Source: Eubacterium sp. CAG:248 (GTDB taxonomy: Bacteria > Bacillota > Clostridia > Lachnospirales > Lachnospiraceae). From it: 64,000 nt of DNA. Of this stretch, positions 16,100-25,970 are shown one piece after another (within the stretch, counting starts at the first letter, position 1; each line of letters opens with the position of its first letter). The notes beneath the pieces were generated by a model. That model was given only the letters and a program-made list of their open reading frames with translations, was not told where the DNA came from and searched no databases. Location: contig FR886208.1 of the NCBI GenBank assembly GCA_000436475.1, positions 62,903 through 126,902 of the forward strand, read 5' to 3'. The position numbers were made by a program, and so were the translations under genes.

Positions 16100-17497
16100 A
16101 TGAGTCAGGAAACAAACTCTGCCCCTAGGGTAGAAAATAAAATGGGTACTATGCCCATAGCCAAACTATTATTTAACATGTCTTTGCCAATGATGATTTC
16201 TATGCTTGTTCAGGCACTTTACAACATTGTTGACAGCATATTTGTTGCCAAGTTATCAGAGAATGCTCTTACTGCAGTTTCTCTGGCATTCCCGCTGCAG
16301 ACTCTTCTTATAGCTGTTGCCACCGGGACCGGCGTTGGTATGAATGCCTTACTATCCAAGTCGCTTGGTGAACACAACTATAAGAAAGCGAATAAGATTG
16401 CATCAAATGCAGCATTTTTATATGTATGCAGCTATATCGTCTTTTTAATTCTTGGTTTCACTATAGTTAAGCCTTTCTATAAAAGCCAGATGGGAAACGC
16501 TGATATGCAGATTATGGAATACGGAATAGAATACTTAAGTACTGTTATGATATTCTCTTTCGGACTACTTGCACAGATTTTCTTTGAACGTCTGTTAACA
16601 TCTACAGGACGTACCATATTCAGCATGACATCACAGCTGTGTGGTGCTATTACAAATATTATCCTCGACCCTATTATGATATTTGGTCTTTTAGGCTGTC
16701 CAAGGATGGGTGTTACTGGTGCTGCTGTTGCCACTGTTATCGGTCAGTGTGTTGCAGCCATAGTTGCCGGAACATGTAACCATAAGTTTAACCATGAAAT
16801 CAAGCTTGATTTCCACAGGTTCAGACCAGATGCACATATTATAGGCACGATATATGCCATAGGTGTGCCATCTATTATTATGCAGTCTATCGGTTCTGTC
16901 ATGACTTACTCCATGAACAGAATCCTCATAGGTTTCTCTTCTACAGCTACAGCCGTATTTGGTGTATACTTCAAGCTTCAGAGTTTCTTCTTTATGCCAG
17001 TATTCGGTCTGAACAACGGTATAACACCTATTATTGCTTATAATTATGGAGCACAGAACAGAAAACGTATGCTAAAGACTATCAAACTAAGCCTTATAAC
17101 TGCATTTTCACTTACTTTTATAGGTTTCCTATGTTTTGAAGGTATTCCACAGGTACTGCTTGGTATGTTTAATGCATCTGATGATATGTTAAGAATAGGT
17201 ATCCCTGCATTACGTATAATTGGTATCCATTATCTCATCGCATGGTTCTGTATTATATGTGGTACAGTATTCCAGGCACTAGGAAAAGCGGTATTCAGCA
17301 TGCTTGTATCCATCATGCGTCAGCTTGTGGTACTCATCCCAGCAGCCTTCATACTCTCTAAGCTTGGAGGACTACATGCTGTATGGTGGGCATTTCCTAT
17401 TGCTGAACTTATATCACTCACTGTTTCGCTTATATTCTTTATAAGAATCAACAAAACGATTATATCTAAGATACCAGATGGCAGTGATATATTGTAA
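16100..17497 (+). CDS. MATE-family efflux transporter
   Basis: Sodium- or proton-coupled multidrug/toxic compound extruder in the cytoplasmic membrane, 465 residues with 12 predicted helices. MGTMPIAKLLFNMSLPMMISMLVQALYNIVDSIFVAKLSENALTAVSLAFPLQTLLIAVATGTGVGMNALLSKSLGE is the typical N-lobe opening (DinF/NorM group common in Clostridia), and the second lobe repeats the pattern. AGGAGG precedes the ATG. It is monocistronic, with its own promoter upstream and hairpins downstream. The substrate is unknown. Confidence 0.93.
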   Translation: MSQETNSAPRVENKMGTMPIAKLLFNMSLPMMISMLVQALYNIVDSIFVAKLSENALTAVSLAFPLQTLLIAVATGTGVGMNALLSKSLGEHNYKKANKIASNAAFLYVCSYIVFLILGFTIVKPFYKSQMGNADMQIMEYGIEYLSTVMIFSFGLLAQIFFERLLTSTGRTIFSMTSQLCGAITNIILDPIMIFGLLGCPRMGVTGAAVATVIGQCVAAIVAGTCNHKFNHEIKLDFHRFRPDAHIIGTIYAIGVPSIIMQSIGSVMTYSMNRILIGFSSTATAVFGVYFKLQSFFFMPVFGLNNGITPIIAYNYGAQNRKRMLKTIKLSLITAFSLTFIGFLCFEGIPQVLLGMFNASDDMLRIGIPALRIIGIHYLIAWFCIICGTVFQALGKAVFSMLVSIMRQLVVLIPAAFILSKLGGLHAVWWAFPIAELISLTVSLIFFIRINKTIISKIPDGSDIL

Positions 17498-17569
17498 TGC
17501 TGAGAAATTCATGAATTTCGTGCATCTCATAGTAATGCTGCTATAACTTAAACATAATATTTCTAATAT

Positions 17570-17606
17570 AAAAAGCTTTTTCTGACTGTATGAAAGAGCT
17601 TTTTTA
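17570..17606 (+). terminator. Terminator hairpin after the MATE gene
   Basis: AAAAAGCTTTTTC and GAAAGAGCTTTTTT pair with one mismatch around a nine-base loop, ending in a T-run. Confidence 0.6.
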
Positions 17607-17659
17607 CTTTTGCATCTACATCTGACATTATCATTTTGTATGTATTTTTCTTGTATTTA

Positions 17660-17697
17660 AATGCCAGTTTAATATCAACTGGCATTGCTTTTTTTCT
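17660..17697 (+). terminator. Intrinsic terminator before pdxS
   Basis: Perfect stem AATGCCAGT and ACTGGCATT, nine-base loop, followed by GCTTTTTTTCTTT. The remaining bases to pdxS at 17850 are AT-rich promoter territory with no gene. Confidence 0.75.
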
Positions 17698-17849
17698 TTA
17701 TATTGAGTATTTTAATATATCCAGATAAGTTCTATTATATCCACAAGTTAGTGATTACTTAGCGTAATCAACCAGTCATGACACACTTTACATTATTGGA
17801 CTTACAATAAATATCAGTATTTAAAAATAAGGAAAAGAGGTTATTTATT

Positions 17850-18728
17850 ATGACAACTACTTCACAATACGAATTAAACAAAGGACTCGCCCAGATGTTA
17901 AAGGGCGGTGTTATCATGGATGTAACTACTCCTGAACAGGCTAAGATAGCTGAGGCTGCTGGTGCTTGTGCTGTTATGGCACTTGAAAGAATCCCAGCTG
18001 ATATAAGAGCTGCTGGCGGTGTATCACGTATGAGTGATCCTAAGATGATAAAAGGTATACAGGATGCAGTAAGTATCCCGGTTATGGCAAAATGCCGTAT
18101 TGGTCACTTTGTAGAAGCACAGATTCTTCAGGCTATAGAGATTGATTATATAGATGAATCTGAGGTTCTCTCTCCTGCTGATGATATATATCATATCGAC
18201 AAGACTCAGTTTAATGTTCCTTTCGTATGTGGAGCAAGAGATTTAGGTGAAGCTTTACGAAGAATCAATGAAGGTGCATCTATGATAAGAACTAAAGGTG
18301 AACCTGGTACTGGTGATGTTGTCCAGGCTGTGCGCCACATGAGAAAAATGAATTCAGAGATCCGCAAGATAACATCTATGCACAAAGATGAGCTTTTTGA
18401 AGAAGCAAAGCAGCTACAGGTACCTTACGACCTTGTTCTTTACGTTCATGATAACGGCAAACTTCCTGTTGTTAACTTTGCTGCTGGTGGTGTTGCTACT
18501 CCTGCTGATGCTGCCCTTATGATGCAGCTAGGAGCCGAAGGTGTATTCGTAGGTTCTGGTATCTTTAAATCAGGCAACCCTGCAAAGCGTGCATCTGCTA
18601 TCGTCCAGGCTGTTACTAACTATCAGGATGCTGCTCTTATCGCCAGATTATCAGAGGATCTTGGAGAAGCTATGGTTGGTATCAATCCTAGCGAAATACA
18701 GATTATTATGGAAGAGCGTGGACGCTAG
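17850..18728 (+). CDS. pdxS: Pyridoxal 5'-phosphate synthase subunit PdxS (lyase subunit)
   Basis: Catalytic subunit of the DXP-independent PLP synthase, condensing ribose 5-phosphate, glyceraldehyde 3-phosphate and ammonia from PdxT into PLP. 292 residues, usual length. [40 protein letters not shown] contains the conserved Asp; [17 protein letters not shown] contains the Schiff-base Lys; [21 protein letters not shown] is the phosphate and second Lys region. The TIM barrel ends [36 protein letters not shown]. It is followed 19 bases later by pdxT, its glutaminase partner. Confidence 0.98.
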   Translation: MTTTSQYELNKGLAQMLKGGVIMDVTTPEQAKIAEAAGACAVMALERIPADIRAAGGVSRMSDPKMIKGIQDAVSIPVMAKCRIGHFVEAQILQAIEIDYIDESEVLSPADDIYHIDKTQFNVPFVCGARDLGEALRRINEGASMIRTKGEPGTGDVVQAVRHMRKMNSEIRKITSMHKDELFEEAKQLQVPYDLVLYVHDNGKLPVVNFAAGGVATPADAALMMQLGAEGVFVGSGIFKSGNPAKRASAIVQAVTNYQDAALIARLSEDLGEAMVGINPSEIQIIMEERGR

Positions 18729-18747
18729 AAATGAGGTTTTGATTATT

Positions 18748-19341
18748 ATGATTATAGGCATACTTGCTGTACAGGGCGCTTTCATAGAGCATGCTCATAT
18801 GATTGAAAGTCTTGGACATACAGCTAAACAGCTTCGTCAAAGGGATGATTTAGAGGGGATAGATGGTCTTATACTTCCTGGTGGTGAAAGTACAGTTCAG
18901 GGACAGCTTCTTAACAAGCTGGATATGATGGATGATATCCGTTGTATGATTAACAACGGACTTCCTACTCTTGCAACTTGTGCAGGTCTTATACTTCTTG
19001 CAAGACATATCGCTGATGATGACACTGTCCACATAGGAACTCTTCCTGTCACTGTAAAGCGTAATGCATACGGAAGACAGCTTTCAAGCTTTGTGACTAA
19101 CGTTGATATTAAGCATATTGGAAATTATCCTATGACATTTATAAGAGCACCATATATAGATAGTGTTTCGGATGGTGTTGAAGTGCTTGCCTCTGTTGAT
19201 GACAAAATCGTAGCAGCCAGATATAAAAACCAGATTGGGCTTGCATTCCATCCTGAGTTAACAGATGACACAAGAATACATGAATATTTCTTATCAATGG
19301 TGCAGGGTGCACAGAATTTATCATTAAAAATTGTGAGTTGA
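18748..19341 (+). CDS. pdxT: Pyridoxal 5'-phosphate synthase glutaminase subunit PdxT
   Basis: Class I glutamine amidotransferase that supplies ammonia to PdxS. 197 residues. MIIGILAVQGAFIEHAHMIESLG is the family N-terminus, GLILPGGEST the oxyanion region, LPTLATCAGLILLA contains the nucleophilic Cys, and LAFHPELTDD the His/Glu of the triad. The start at 18748 matches the family; an earlier in-frame ATG lies inside pdxS and would add unrelated sequence. It is co-transcribed with pdxS and ends before a strong terminator. Confidence 0.97.
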   Translation: MIIGILAVQGAFIEHAHMIESLGHTAKQLRQRDDLEGIDGLILPGGESTVQGQLLNKLDMMDDIRCMINNGLPTLATCAGLILLARHIADDDTVHIGTLPVTVKRNAYGRQLSSFVTNVDIKHIGNYPMTFIRAPYIDSVSDGVEVLASVDDKIVAARYKNQIGLAFHPELTDDTRIHEYFLSMVQGAQNLSLKIVS

Positions 19342-19377
19342 TTTTTTAGGGTTAACATTTGGAGGTTGACTTTAAAA

Positions 19378-19427
19378 GGCACCAGTAGAAAGAATAAATA
19401 ATGTTCTTTCTACTGATGCCCTTTTTT
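19378..19427 (+). terminator. Terminator of pdxST
   Basis: GGCACCAGTAGAAAGAA pairs with TTCTTTCTACTGATGCC (one mismatch) over a nine-base loop, followed by CTTTTTTATC. It overlaps the tail of the toxin remnant on the other strand and may work in both directions. Confidence 0.8.
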
Positions 19428-19578
19428 ATCTTACTTTATCATAATGTGTCCACATTCTAATAACTTTAATGATTCCCTCATATTCAGTTTCATTAATTAC
19501 AACTGGCTGATTGTATACCTGATATACTAATCTATGCTGAATATTTATTCTTCGCGAATATACTCCCTGTAGAATCAC
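19426..19578 (-). pseudogene. 3' remnant of a YoeB/Txe-type toxin gene
   Basis: Fifty codons on the minus strand, reading LQGVYSRRINIQHRLVYQV and ending IKVIRMWTHYDKVR before TAA. The SRRIN-x-x-HRLVY-x-V pattern and the C-terminal M-W-T-H-Y are those of Txe/YoeB mRNA interferases of the RelE superfamily. The N-terminal half and any antitoxin are absent; the upstream bases are the end of the topoisomerase A gene. It therefore looks like a decayed toxin-antitoxin module or the product of a deletion. No start codon with a ribosome site is apparent, so expression is unlikely. Confidence 0.65.
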
Positions 19579-19580
19579 TC

Positions 19581-21893
19581 TCACACTCTCACCTTAACTC
19601 CCTTAGTATCCCTGTGTGCCATCTTCATCTTTGCAAAGTCTATATTCTTTCCCTTGTATTCCATGGTGAATTCTGTTCCATCATCCATAATGAATATTTC
19701 TTCTATATAATCATCCTTGCCAAGCTTGATACCTCTGACACCAACAGCACTCTTTTTCTTAACTGGTATCTCTGAGAGTGGGAACTTTAAGAAGTATCCA
19801 TTAGCTGTCTGTACAACAACGTTCTTGCTGCTGACAATATCTTCAACTTCACTTGTAGTACCATCCAGATTGAACTTGGAGTATGTCTGTACCTCTATAT
19901 CTGCTTTTTCTATGCTTATTATCCTGTCATCATCCTGCAGCTTGGTTGCGGCTACTGTTCTTTTCGCCACATCGAATTCTTTAGAATCTACTATCTTCAT
20001 CATGCCCTGGCTTGTAACGAAAAGAAGCTTCTGATTCTTAATAGTATCATATGCACACAGATAGATGATCAGTTCCCCGCTGCTGTCATAGTTTCCAAGA
20101 TTATCTATAGGTGTTCCCTTATCCCTGAACTTTGTAGAGTAAGGTATATCCTTAACTTTAACCTGATGGAGCTGTCCGTTGTCTGTAAATATGCATATCT
20201 TATCTGTATTCATGCATGTGAATACATACTTGAAATCGTTGTATATAGCTTCCTTGTTACGCTCATAAGCAGCATTATCTATAGTCTTGGCATAACCGAA
20301 TCTGTCCATGATGAATACTACTTCCTGTGCTGGAATTTCTTTTTCTACAAACACAGCTGCCTTTGCATCTGTTATAACTGTTTTTCTTGCAACTCCATAT
20401 TCCTTCTTTATCCTTGCAAGATCATCTTTTATAACCTTAGCCATAGCTTTTTTACTGCCAAGTATCTTCTCATACTTTTCTATCTTTGCAAGACACTCAT
20501 CATATTCTTTCTGAAGTGCAAGTATCTCAAGACCTATAAGCTTGTACAGACGCATTTCAAGTATTGCTGATGCCTGTTTTTCTGTGAAATCAAGCTTTGA
20601 AGCCTGTTTTTTTGATGCTTCTGACTTAAACTTTATGCCTTCTACATTACCATTTATAAGGCAGTCCTTTGCCATCTTAAGGTTAGAGCTTCCACGAAGT
20701 ATCTCTATGATAAGGTCGATTATGTCACATGCCCTTATAAGACCTTCCTTTATCTCTTTATTAGCAAGCTCTTTGTTAAGAAGTGTTGTGTATTTTCTTG
20801 TGTTTATTTCATACTGGAAATCAATATGATGCTTTATTATCTGGCGAAGTCCAAGTGTTTCTGGTCTTCCATCCACTATAGCAAGCATATTTACTCCAAA
20901 TGTGTCTTCAAGCTTTGTTTTCTTATAAAGAAGGTTCTTAAGATTCTCTACATCTGCATTTTTCTTTAACTCAAGTACTATTCTTATTCCCTCTTTTGAT
21001 GACTCATTTGATACATCTACTATATCTGTAGTTTTCTTAGTTTCAACAAGTTCTACTATATCAGATATGAACTTGCCGATATTAGCACCTATCATAGTAT
21101 AAGGAATCTCTGTTATAACAAGCCTGTCCTTCTCGCCCTTCTTAGAAGCTGCTTCAAAAACAACCTTTCCTCTTAGCTTTATCTTGCCAGTTCCTGTCTC
21201 GTATATACCAGAAAGCTCTGACTTGTTGATGACCAGTCCACCTGTTGGAAAGTCCGGACCTGGCATGTACTCCATAAGTTCATCTGTAGTTATATCCTCA
21301 TTATCCATATATGCACACACTGCATCTACTACCTCACTCAGATTGTGTGTAGGGATATTGGTTGTCATACCTACTGCTATTCCATCAGCACCATTTACTA
21401 AAAGATTGGGAACTCTTACAGGCAGCACTGCTGGCTCTTTTTCTGTCTCATCGAAGTTAGGTACGAAGTCAACCACATTCTTATCAAGATCTGATAAATA
21501 CACATCCTGGGTGAACTTCTTTAGCTTGGCCTCTGTATATCGCATAGCAGCAGCTCCATCACCTTCTATAGAACCAAAGTTACCATGTCCGTCAACAAGT
21601 GCCATGCCTTTCTTGAAATCCTGTGAAAGTACAACAAGTGTCTCATAGATTGAGCTGTCACCATGTGGATGATACTTACCCATTGCATCACCTACAATAC
21701 GTGCAGACTTTCTATGAGGCTTATCATAGTTTAACCCAAGCTGATCCATAGCATACAGTACTCTTCTTTGTACCGGCTTAAGTCCATCTCTTACATCAGG
21801 AAGCGCTCTTGCTGTGATAACGCTCATGGAGTAATCTATATAGGACTTCTGCATCAGCTCGGAATATTCTGTTTTTATAATATTCTCTGCCAT
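19581..21893 (-). CDS. parC: DNA topoisomerase IV-like subunit A
   Basis: DNA breakage-rejoining subunit of a type II topoisomerase, 770 residues. The winged-helix/tower core begins [33 protein letters not shown]; the active-site Tyr is in [13 protein letters not shown]; the QRDR region is [23 protein letters not shown]. The C-terminal beta-pinwheel (about 500 to the end) has no recognisable GyrA box (QRRGGRG-like), favouring a ParC-like rather than gyrase role. The start at 21893 has GGAG just upstream. It is paired with the B subunit upstream. Clostridia often annotate this second pair as gyrase; the naming is uncertain, the family is not. Confidence 0.85.
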   Translation of the reverse strand: MAENIIKTEYSELMQKSYIDYSMSVITARALPDVRDGLKPVQRRVLYAMDQLGLNYDKPHRKSARIVGDAMGKYHPHGDSSIYETLVVLSQDFKKGMALVDGHGNFGSIEGDGAAAMRYTEAKLKKFTQDVYLSDLDKNVVDFVPNFDETEKEPAVLPVRVPNLLVNGADGIAVGMTTNIPTHNLSEVVDAVCAYMDNEDITTDELMEYMPGPDFPTGGLVINKSELSGIYETGTGKIKLRGKVVFEAASKKGEKDRLVITEIPYTMIGANIGKFISDIVELVETKKTTDIVDVSNESSKEGIRIVLELKKNADVENLKNLLYKKTKLEDTFGVNMLAIVDGRPETLGLRQIIKHHIDFQYEINTRKYTTLLNKELANKEIKEGLIRACDIIDLIIEILRGSSNLKMAKDCLINGNVEGIKFKSEASKKQASKLDFTEKQASAILEMRLYKLIGLEILALQKEYDECLAKIEKYEKILGSKKAMAKVIKDDLARIKKEYGVARKTVITDAKAAVFVEKEIPAQEVVFIMDRFGYAKTIDNAAYERNKEAIYNDFKYVFTCMNTDKICIFTDNGQLHQVKVKDIPYSTKFRDKGTPIDNLGNYDSSGELIIYLCAYDTIKNQKLLFVTSQGMMKIVDSKEFDVAKRTVAATKLQDDDRIISIEKADIEVQTYSKFNLDGTTSEVEDIVSSKNVVVQTANGYFLKFPLSEIPVKKKSAVGVRGIKLGKDDYIEEIFIMDDGTEFTMEYKGKNIDFAKMKMAHRDTKGVKVRV

Positions 21894-21945
21894 TATTATC
21901 TCCGTATGATATTTTATTATCAATAATATATTTAATTATAATGCT

Positions 21946-23934
21946 TTACGCATCTATCTGCGCTTCATTTGCATGTGCATGTATGAATGCCCTTCTTGGT
22001 GTGACATCGCTTCCCATAAGCATAGACGTAACCTCTGTCGCCATTCTGGCATCTTCTATCTCAACCTGCTTTAGTATTCTTGTTTCCGGGTTAAGTGTTG
22101 TTTCCCATAACTGTTCAGGATCCATCTCACCTAGTCCTTTGTATCTTTGCAGTGTAAATGTTCCACTTGCATGAAGCTCCTTGTATCTTTCTAGTGCTTT
22201 ATCATCATAAAGATACTGCACAAGCTTACTCTTATCTTTCTTGGAAGCTTTAAGTGCAGATCCTGCTGCTATCTTTTTTACAGCCTTGTCTTCCTTAGGT
22301 GCCTTCTTAAGCTCTGCCCTGTATAGAGGTGGTGTAGCTATATACACATGTCCCTGGTTGATAAGTTCAGGCATGAATCTGTAGAAAAATGTAAGAAGCA
22401 GTGTATCAATATGCGCTCCATCCACATCAGCATCAGTCATTATGATAATCTTATTATATCTTAACCTGCTTATATCAAAATCATTGCCATAGCCTTCAAG
22501 GAAACCACACCCAAAAGAGTTTATCATCGTCTTTATCTCTGCATTGGCAAGCACCTTATCTATGGATGCTTTCTCAACGTTTAATATCTTACCTCTGATA
22601 GGAAGTATAGCCTGTGTACGTCTGTTACGTGCTGTCTTTGCAGAACCTCCGGCAGAATCTCCCTCAACTATAAACACTTCACATTCTTCTGCTTTCTTAC
22701 TCTCGCAGTTTGCAAGCTTTCCGTTAGAATCTATGGAAAACTTTGACTTTGATAAAAGATTCGTCTTTGTTCTTTCTTCTGCCTTTCTTATCTTAGCTGA
22801 CTTTTCAGCACATGCAATAACCGCCTTTAGCTGTTCTAGGTTTCTGTCAAAGTACAGCTGTACCTCATCGCTTGTGACCGCACTGACAACTGTTCCAGCA
22901 TCTGGATTATCAAGCTTTGTTTTAGTCTGGCCCTCGAATCTTGGTGCAGGATGCTTGACAGCTACTATCGCAGTCATGCCATTTCTTACATCCAATCCTG
23001 TAAAGTTGTTATCCTTATCCTTAAGAATACCAAGCTCTCTTGCATACTGGTTAATGATCATTGTAAACTTTGACTTAAAGCCAGTTATGTGTGTTCCGCC
23101 TTCCTGTGTATATATATTGTTACAGAAGCCAAGAATATTTTCCTCAAACTCATTGACATACTGGAAAGCGCACTCCACTTCTATGCCATCCTCACTCTTT
23201 TTAAAATATATGATATCTGTGACAGTTTCCTTACCGTTATTCAGCTCTTTTACATATGCCCTGATACCATCTGGCTCAGAATATGTAATCTTTTCTTCAC
23301 TGCCGCTTCTTTTATCCTCAAAATGTATTGTAAGTCCAGGATTAAGGTAAGTTGTTTCATGCATTCTGCTTTTTATGGCATCTGACTTGAATCTTGTCTT
23401 TTCAAATATTTCTCCATCAGGTAAAAAAGTCACCTTTGTTCCTGTGTCACTCTTCCTGCATGTTCCTATTTTTTCAAGCGGAGCTGCCACCTTGCCTCTT
23501 TCATAACGCTGCTTATATACACCGCCATCTACTCTTATCTCTACCTCAAGCCACACTGAAAGTGCATTAACTACTGAAGCACCTACACCATGGAGTCCTC
23601 CTGATATCTTATATCCTCCATCTCCGAACTTACCACCTGCATGAAGTACTGTAAACACTACTTCAACTGCAGGTATTCCAGCCTTTGGATGAATCCCTAT
23701 AGGAATTCCACGTCCGTTATCTATGATAGTAGCTGTACCATCATCATTAAGGGTTACTGTAATCTCGCTACAGTACCCTGCAAGATGTTCATCTACTGCA
23801 TTATCTGCTATTTCATATATAAGATGGTTAAGTCCCTTAGTTCCTACGCTTCCTATATACATTCCAGGTCTTTTTCTTACAGCTTCAAGACCTTCAAGAA
23901 TAGATATACTATTTGCATCATATTTTTCTGCCAT
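21946..23934 (-). CDS. parE: DNA topoisomerase IV/gyrase-like subunit B
   Basis: ATPase subunit of the type II topoisomerase, 662 residues. GHKL ATP site: IYEIADNAVDEHLAG, DNGRGIPIGIHP and GGLHGVGASVVNALS. The TOPRIM domain has EVFIVEGDSAGGSAKTARNRRTQAILPIRGKILNVEKA and the metal DADVDGAHIDTL. The C-terminus RYKGLGEMDPEQLWETTLNPETR is standard. It lies 52 bases upstream of the A subunit gene in the same operon. The A subunit lacks a GyrA box, so ParE is preferred, but GyrB-like sequence features mean the name remains open. Confidence 0.88.
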   Translation of the reverse strand: MAEKYDANSISILEGLEAVRKRPGMYIGSVGTKGLNHLIYEIADNAVDEHLAGYCSEITVTLNDDGTATIIDNGRGIPIGIHPKAGIPAVEVVFTVLHAGGKFGDGGYKISGGLHGVGASVVNALSVWLEVEIRVDGGVYKQRYERGKVAAPLEKIGTCRKSDTGTKVTFLPDGEIFEKTRFKSDAIKSRMHETTYLNPGLTIHFEDKRSGSEEKITYSEPDGIRAYVKELNNGKETVTDIIYFKKSEDGIEVECAFQYVNEFEENILGFCNNIYTQEGGTHITGFKSKFTMIINQYARELGILKDKDNNFTGLDVRNGMTAIVAVKHPAPRFEGQTKTKLDNPDAGTVVSAVTSDEVQLYFDRNLEQLKAVIACAEKSAKIRKAEERTKTNLLSKSKFSIDSNGKLANCESKKAEECEVFIVEGDSAGGSAKTARNRRTQAILPIRGKILNVEKASIDKVLANAEIKTMINSFGCGFLEGYGNDFDISRLRYNKIIIMTDADVDGAHIDTLLLTFFYRFMPELINQGHVYIATPPLYRAELKKAPKEDKAVKKIAAGSALKASKKDKSKLVQYLYDDKALERYKELHASGTFTLQRYKGLGEMDPEQLWETTLNPETRILKQVEIEDARMATEVTSMLMGSDVTPRRAFIHAHANEAQIDA

Positions 23935-23961
23935 CTATATTTTATAACCATACCTTTCTGT

Positions 23962-24957
23962 TTAGTTGATTGTTATTGTATTGAATGTATCTTCAAACTT
24001 TACATTATATATAACCGCTGAAGATACGCTAAGCTTTTCCCATTCGCTATCATTCCATTCAACATATTTACCTGCCTCATATTCTTCAAACTTTTCGTTG
24101 AAGGCAGCAAGCTTTTTGTCTGCTAAGATAGCTGACTTGTTGACCTCTGTTTTTGCTTTATCGTTATCTGATGTACATCTTATAATGTAATACTTTCCTT
24201 CTGCCTCTACTATGCTGCTCATCTCACCTGTTGATAAAGCATAGGCCGCTTCTTCAAACTTACTATCCATCTCGCCTCTTCGAAGCTCGTACTCATACTC
24301 ACCATCCGAATTATACTTCTTTGCTATAGCAAAGAATGAGTTGCCCTCCTTAAGCTCAGCATATGCTTTTTCTATCTCATCCTTAGAATCTGTTACTATA
24401 TACTGTATATTAATAACTCTTGAATCATCCGCACTGATTTCTATATCCATAAGTGATGTCTGATCATTATACAGCTTCTGGGCTATAGCAAACTCTGTAA
24501 ACATCTGGTTAAGCTTATCCTCTGTTATATTATATCTGCTTCTTTGTTCTTCTGTTAGTGCATTATAGTACTTCTCTGCTGCCTTATTAACGCCATCTTT
24601 TTCTTCTCTTCCAAGAACTATTCCCTTTTCCTTAGCCATGGCATTCATACATCTTACTCTGATAAGCTTTACCCTGATCTGGTCTTTTACATATTCTTCA
24701 AATGTTTTTCCATCTATCTGCTGTGACCATATTGAACTTGTAAACATTTCTTCATACTGTGACCTTGCATCTGACATAAGCACTGCTGCATCCATAGTGT
24801 ATGTCTTTTGTCCATCCACCTTTGCAAGAACATCCTTGCCCATGCCTGTTGAAATATATATTCCGTTGCCGTTAAAGAATTTTATAAACACAAACACTGC
24901 TGCTATAGCAATTGCTATTATAAGAAATGTAACTATTCTTTTTTTCGTTCTTTTCAT
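23962..24957 (-). CDS. Membrane-anchored peptidyl-prolyl isomerase-like foldase (PrsA/SurA type)
   Basis: Probable extracytoplasmic folding factor, 331 residues. A positively charged start (KRTKKR) is followed by one hydrophobic helix (IVTFLIIAIAIAAVFVFIKFF), with no lipobox cysteine, so it is a signal-anchored protein. The middle has a SurA-like N-domain helical region (SQYEEMFTS...VKDQIRVKLIRVRCM). A parvulin-like segment follows (INIQYIVTDSKDEIEKAYAELKEGNSFFAIAKKYNSDGEYEYELRRGEM). The start at 24957 is chosen for GGAG six bases upstream. It follows the rlmH gene in the same direction. Confidence 0.75.
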   Translation of the reverse strand: MKRTKKRIVTFLIIAIAIAAVFVFIKFFNGNGIYISTGMGKDVLAKVDGQKTYTMDAAVLMSDARSQYEEMFTSSIWSQQIDGKTFEEYVKDQIRVKLIRVRCMNAMAKEKGIVLGREEKDGVNKAAEKYYNALTEEQRSRYNITEDKLNQMFTEFAIAQKLYNDQTSLMDIEISADDSRVINIQYIVTDSKDEIEKAYAELKEGNSFFAIAKKYNSDGEYEYELRRGEMDSKFEEAAYALSTGEMSSIVEAEGKYYIIRCTSDNDKAKTEVNKSAILADKKLAAFNEKFEEYEAGKYVEWNDSEWEKLSVSSAVIYNVKFEDTFNTITIN

Positions 24958-24975
24958 ATTAATCTCCATTCTTGC

Positions 24976-25000
24976 GTGTGAAAAATCTTATTTTTCACAC
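24976..25000. repeat. Hairpin flanked by a duplicated ribosome-binding region
   Basis: Perfect 11-bp arms GTGTGAAAAAT and ATTTTTCACAC with a three-base loop, in the 87-base gap between rlmH and the PrsA-like gene. On the coding strand nearly identical 16-base sequences containing AATGGAGATTA lie on each side; the second is the ribosome site of the PrsA-like gene. Confidence 0.6.
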
Positions 25001-25044
25001 TAATCTCCATTTCTGCACATTTTTAATATCAGACATTATCTATG

Positions 25045-25524
25045 TCACTTATGATATGGCTCATTCTTCATTATCCTGAAGCTTCTGTATATCTGTTCTA
25101 ATAGTATAACTCTCATAAGCTGGTGTGGAAATGTCATTTTGGAAAAACTAAGCTTATAATCAGCTCTGTCTAACACTCTCTTATCAAGCCCAAGTGAACC
25201 ACCTATAACAAAAACAATATCACTCTTACCTGATAACATAAGATTATCAATCTTTTCTGATAGTTCGACTGAATCTAACATTTTACCATCTATTGCAAGT
25301 GCAATAACATAGCTGTCATCTTTTATAAAGGAAAGCAGCCTGTCTCCTTCTTTTTCTTTAATCATCCTGTTAACAGTATCACTTGCACTATCCGGAGTCT
25401 TTTCGTCTGCTGCCTCTTTTATCTCAAGCTTACAATACTTGGATAATCTCTTTGAATACTCTTCTATCGCCTGGCTGTAGAACTTTTCTTTTATCTTTCC
25501 TACACAACATATAGTTATTTTCAT
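25045..25524 (-). CDS. rlmH: 23S rRNA pseudouridine-1915 N3-methyltransferase RlmH
   Basis: SPOUT-class methyltransferase acting on helix 69 of 23S rRNA in the assembled ribosome. 159 residues from the ATG at 25524, the usual family length, with GAGG six bases upstream. MKITICCVGKIKEKFYSQAIEEYSKRLSKY is the typical N-terminus. DIVFVIGGSLGLDKRVLDRADYKLSFSKMTFPHQLMRVILLEQIYRSFRIMKNEPYHK is the knotted SAM-binding C-terminus ending in the conserved YHK. It lies in a run of minus-strand housekeeping genes. Confidence 0.97.
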   Translation of the reverse strand: MKITICCVGKIKEKFYSQAIEEYSKRLSKYCKLEIKEAADEKTPDSASDTVNRMIKEKEGDRLLSFIKDDSYVIALAIDGKMLDSVELSEKIDNLMLSGKSDIVFVIGGSLGLDKRVLDRADYKLSFSKMTFPHQLMRVILLEQIYRSFRIMKNEPYHK

Positions 25525-25575
25525 AGTAATCCTCATTTTAAGTATACGATAATACATAATACCCGGTAAGTACTG

Positions 25576-25842
25576 TTATGCCTCAACGAAAAAGTAGCCA
25601 TGTCCATCATCGAGCTTGAATACTTCAAGCTGCTCCTCTATCTCTTCATCTGACATGCCTGATATATCCATGCCTTCATCATCCATAACCTGCTTTAACT
25701 CTTTAATGTTTTTACAATACTGTGCAAAGCAGTCCTCAAGGAATTCTTCTGCCTCTTCTACATCAAAAACTACCGGCTCGTCAAAAAGTCTCTTCTGATC
25801 TCTTAAAAATACTGCTGCACATTCTTTTATATGCTTATCCAT
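25576..25842 (-). CDS. Hypothetical acidic protein, 88 residues
   Basis: Not recognised. A small soluble protein rich in Asp and Glu with predicted helices (DVEEAEEFLEDCFAQYCKNIKELKQVMDDEGMDISGMSDEEIEEQLEVF) and a short C-terminal GHGYFFVEA strand. No metal-binding motif, signal peptide or membrane segment. A strong GGAGG ribosome site precedes the ATG. It lies 51 bases upstream of rlmH and may be co-transcribed with it. Codon use is like that of its neighbours, so it is probably a real gene. Confidence 0.75.
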   Translation of the reverse strand: MDKHIKECAAVFLRDQKRLFDEPVVFDVEEAEEFLEDCFAQYCKNIKELKQVMDDEGMDISGMSDEEIEEQLEVFKLDDGHGYFFVEA

Positions 25843-25909
25843 TATTCATTCCTCCGTTAATCCTATATTATAATTCGCCATTCACTATTTAAACAACTAT
25901 TTTAACAAT

Positions 25910-25955
25910 ACTTTAAATTAAACAACACTTTAAATTAAACAACACTTCAAACAAT
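25910..25955. repeat. 17-bp tandem repeat in an intergenic gap
   Basis: ACTTTAAATTAAACAAC occurs twice in tandem (25910-25926 and 25927-25943), followed by a degenerate third copy, in the 128-base gap before the HAD phosphatase stop codon. Confidence 0.8.
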
Positions 25956-25970
25956 ACCGTAAGCAGTTAT

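Noticed and set aside
18589..18747. Longer PdxT beginning inside pdxS
   Set aside because: The added residues are unrelated to the family; MIIGILAVQGAF at 18748 is the conserved start.
22544..23350. Long open frame opposite the topoisomerase B gene
   Set aside because: It is antisense to a strongly conserved coding region, has no ribosome site and a composition mirroring the sense codons.
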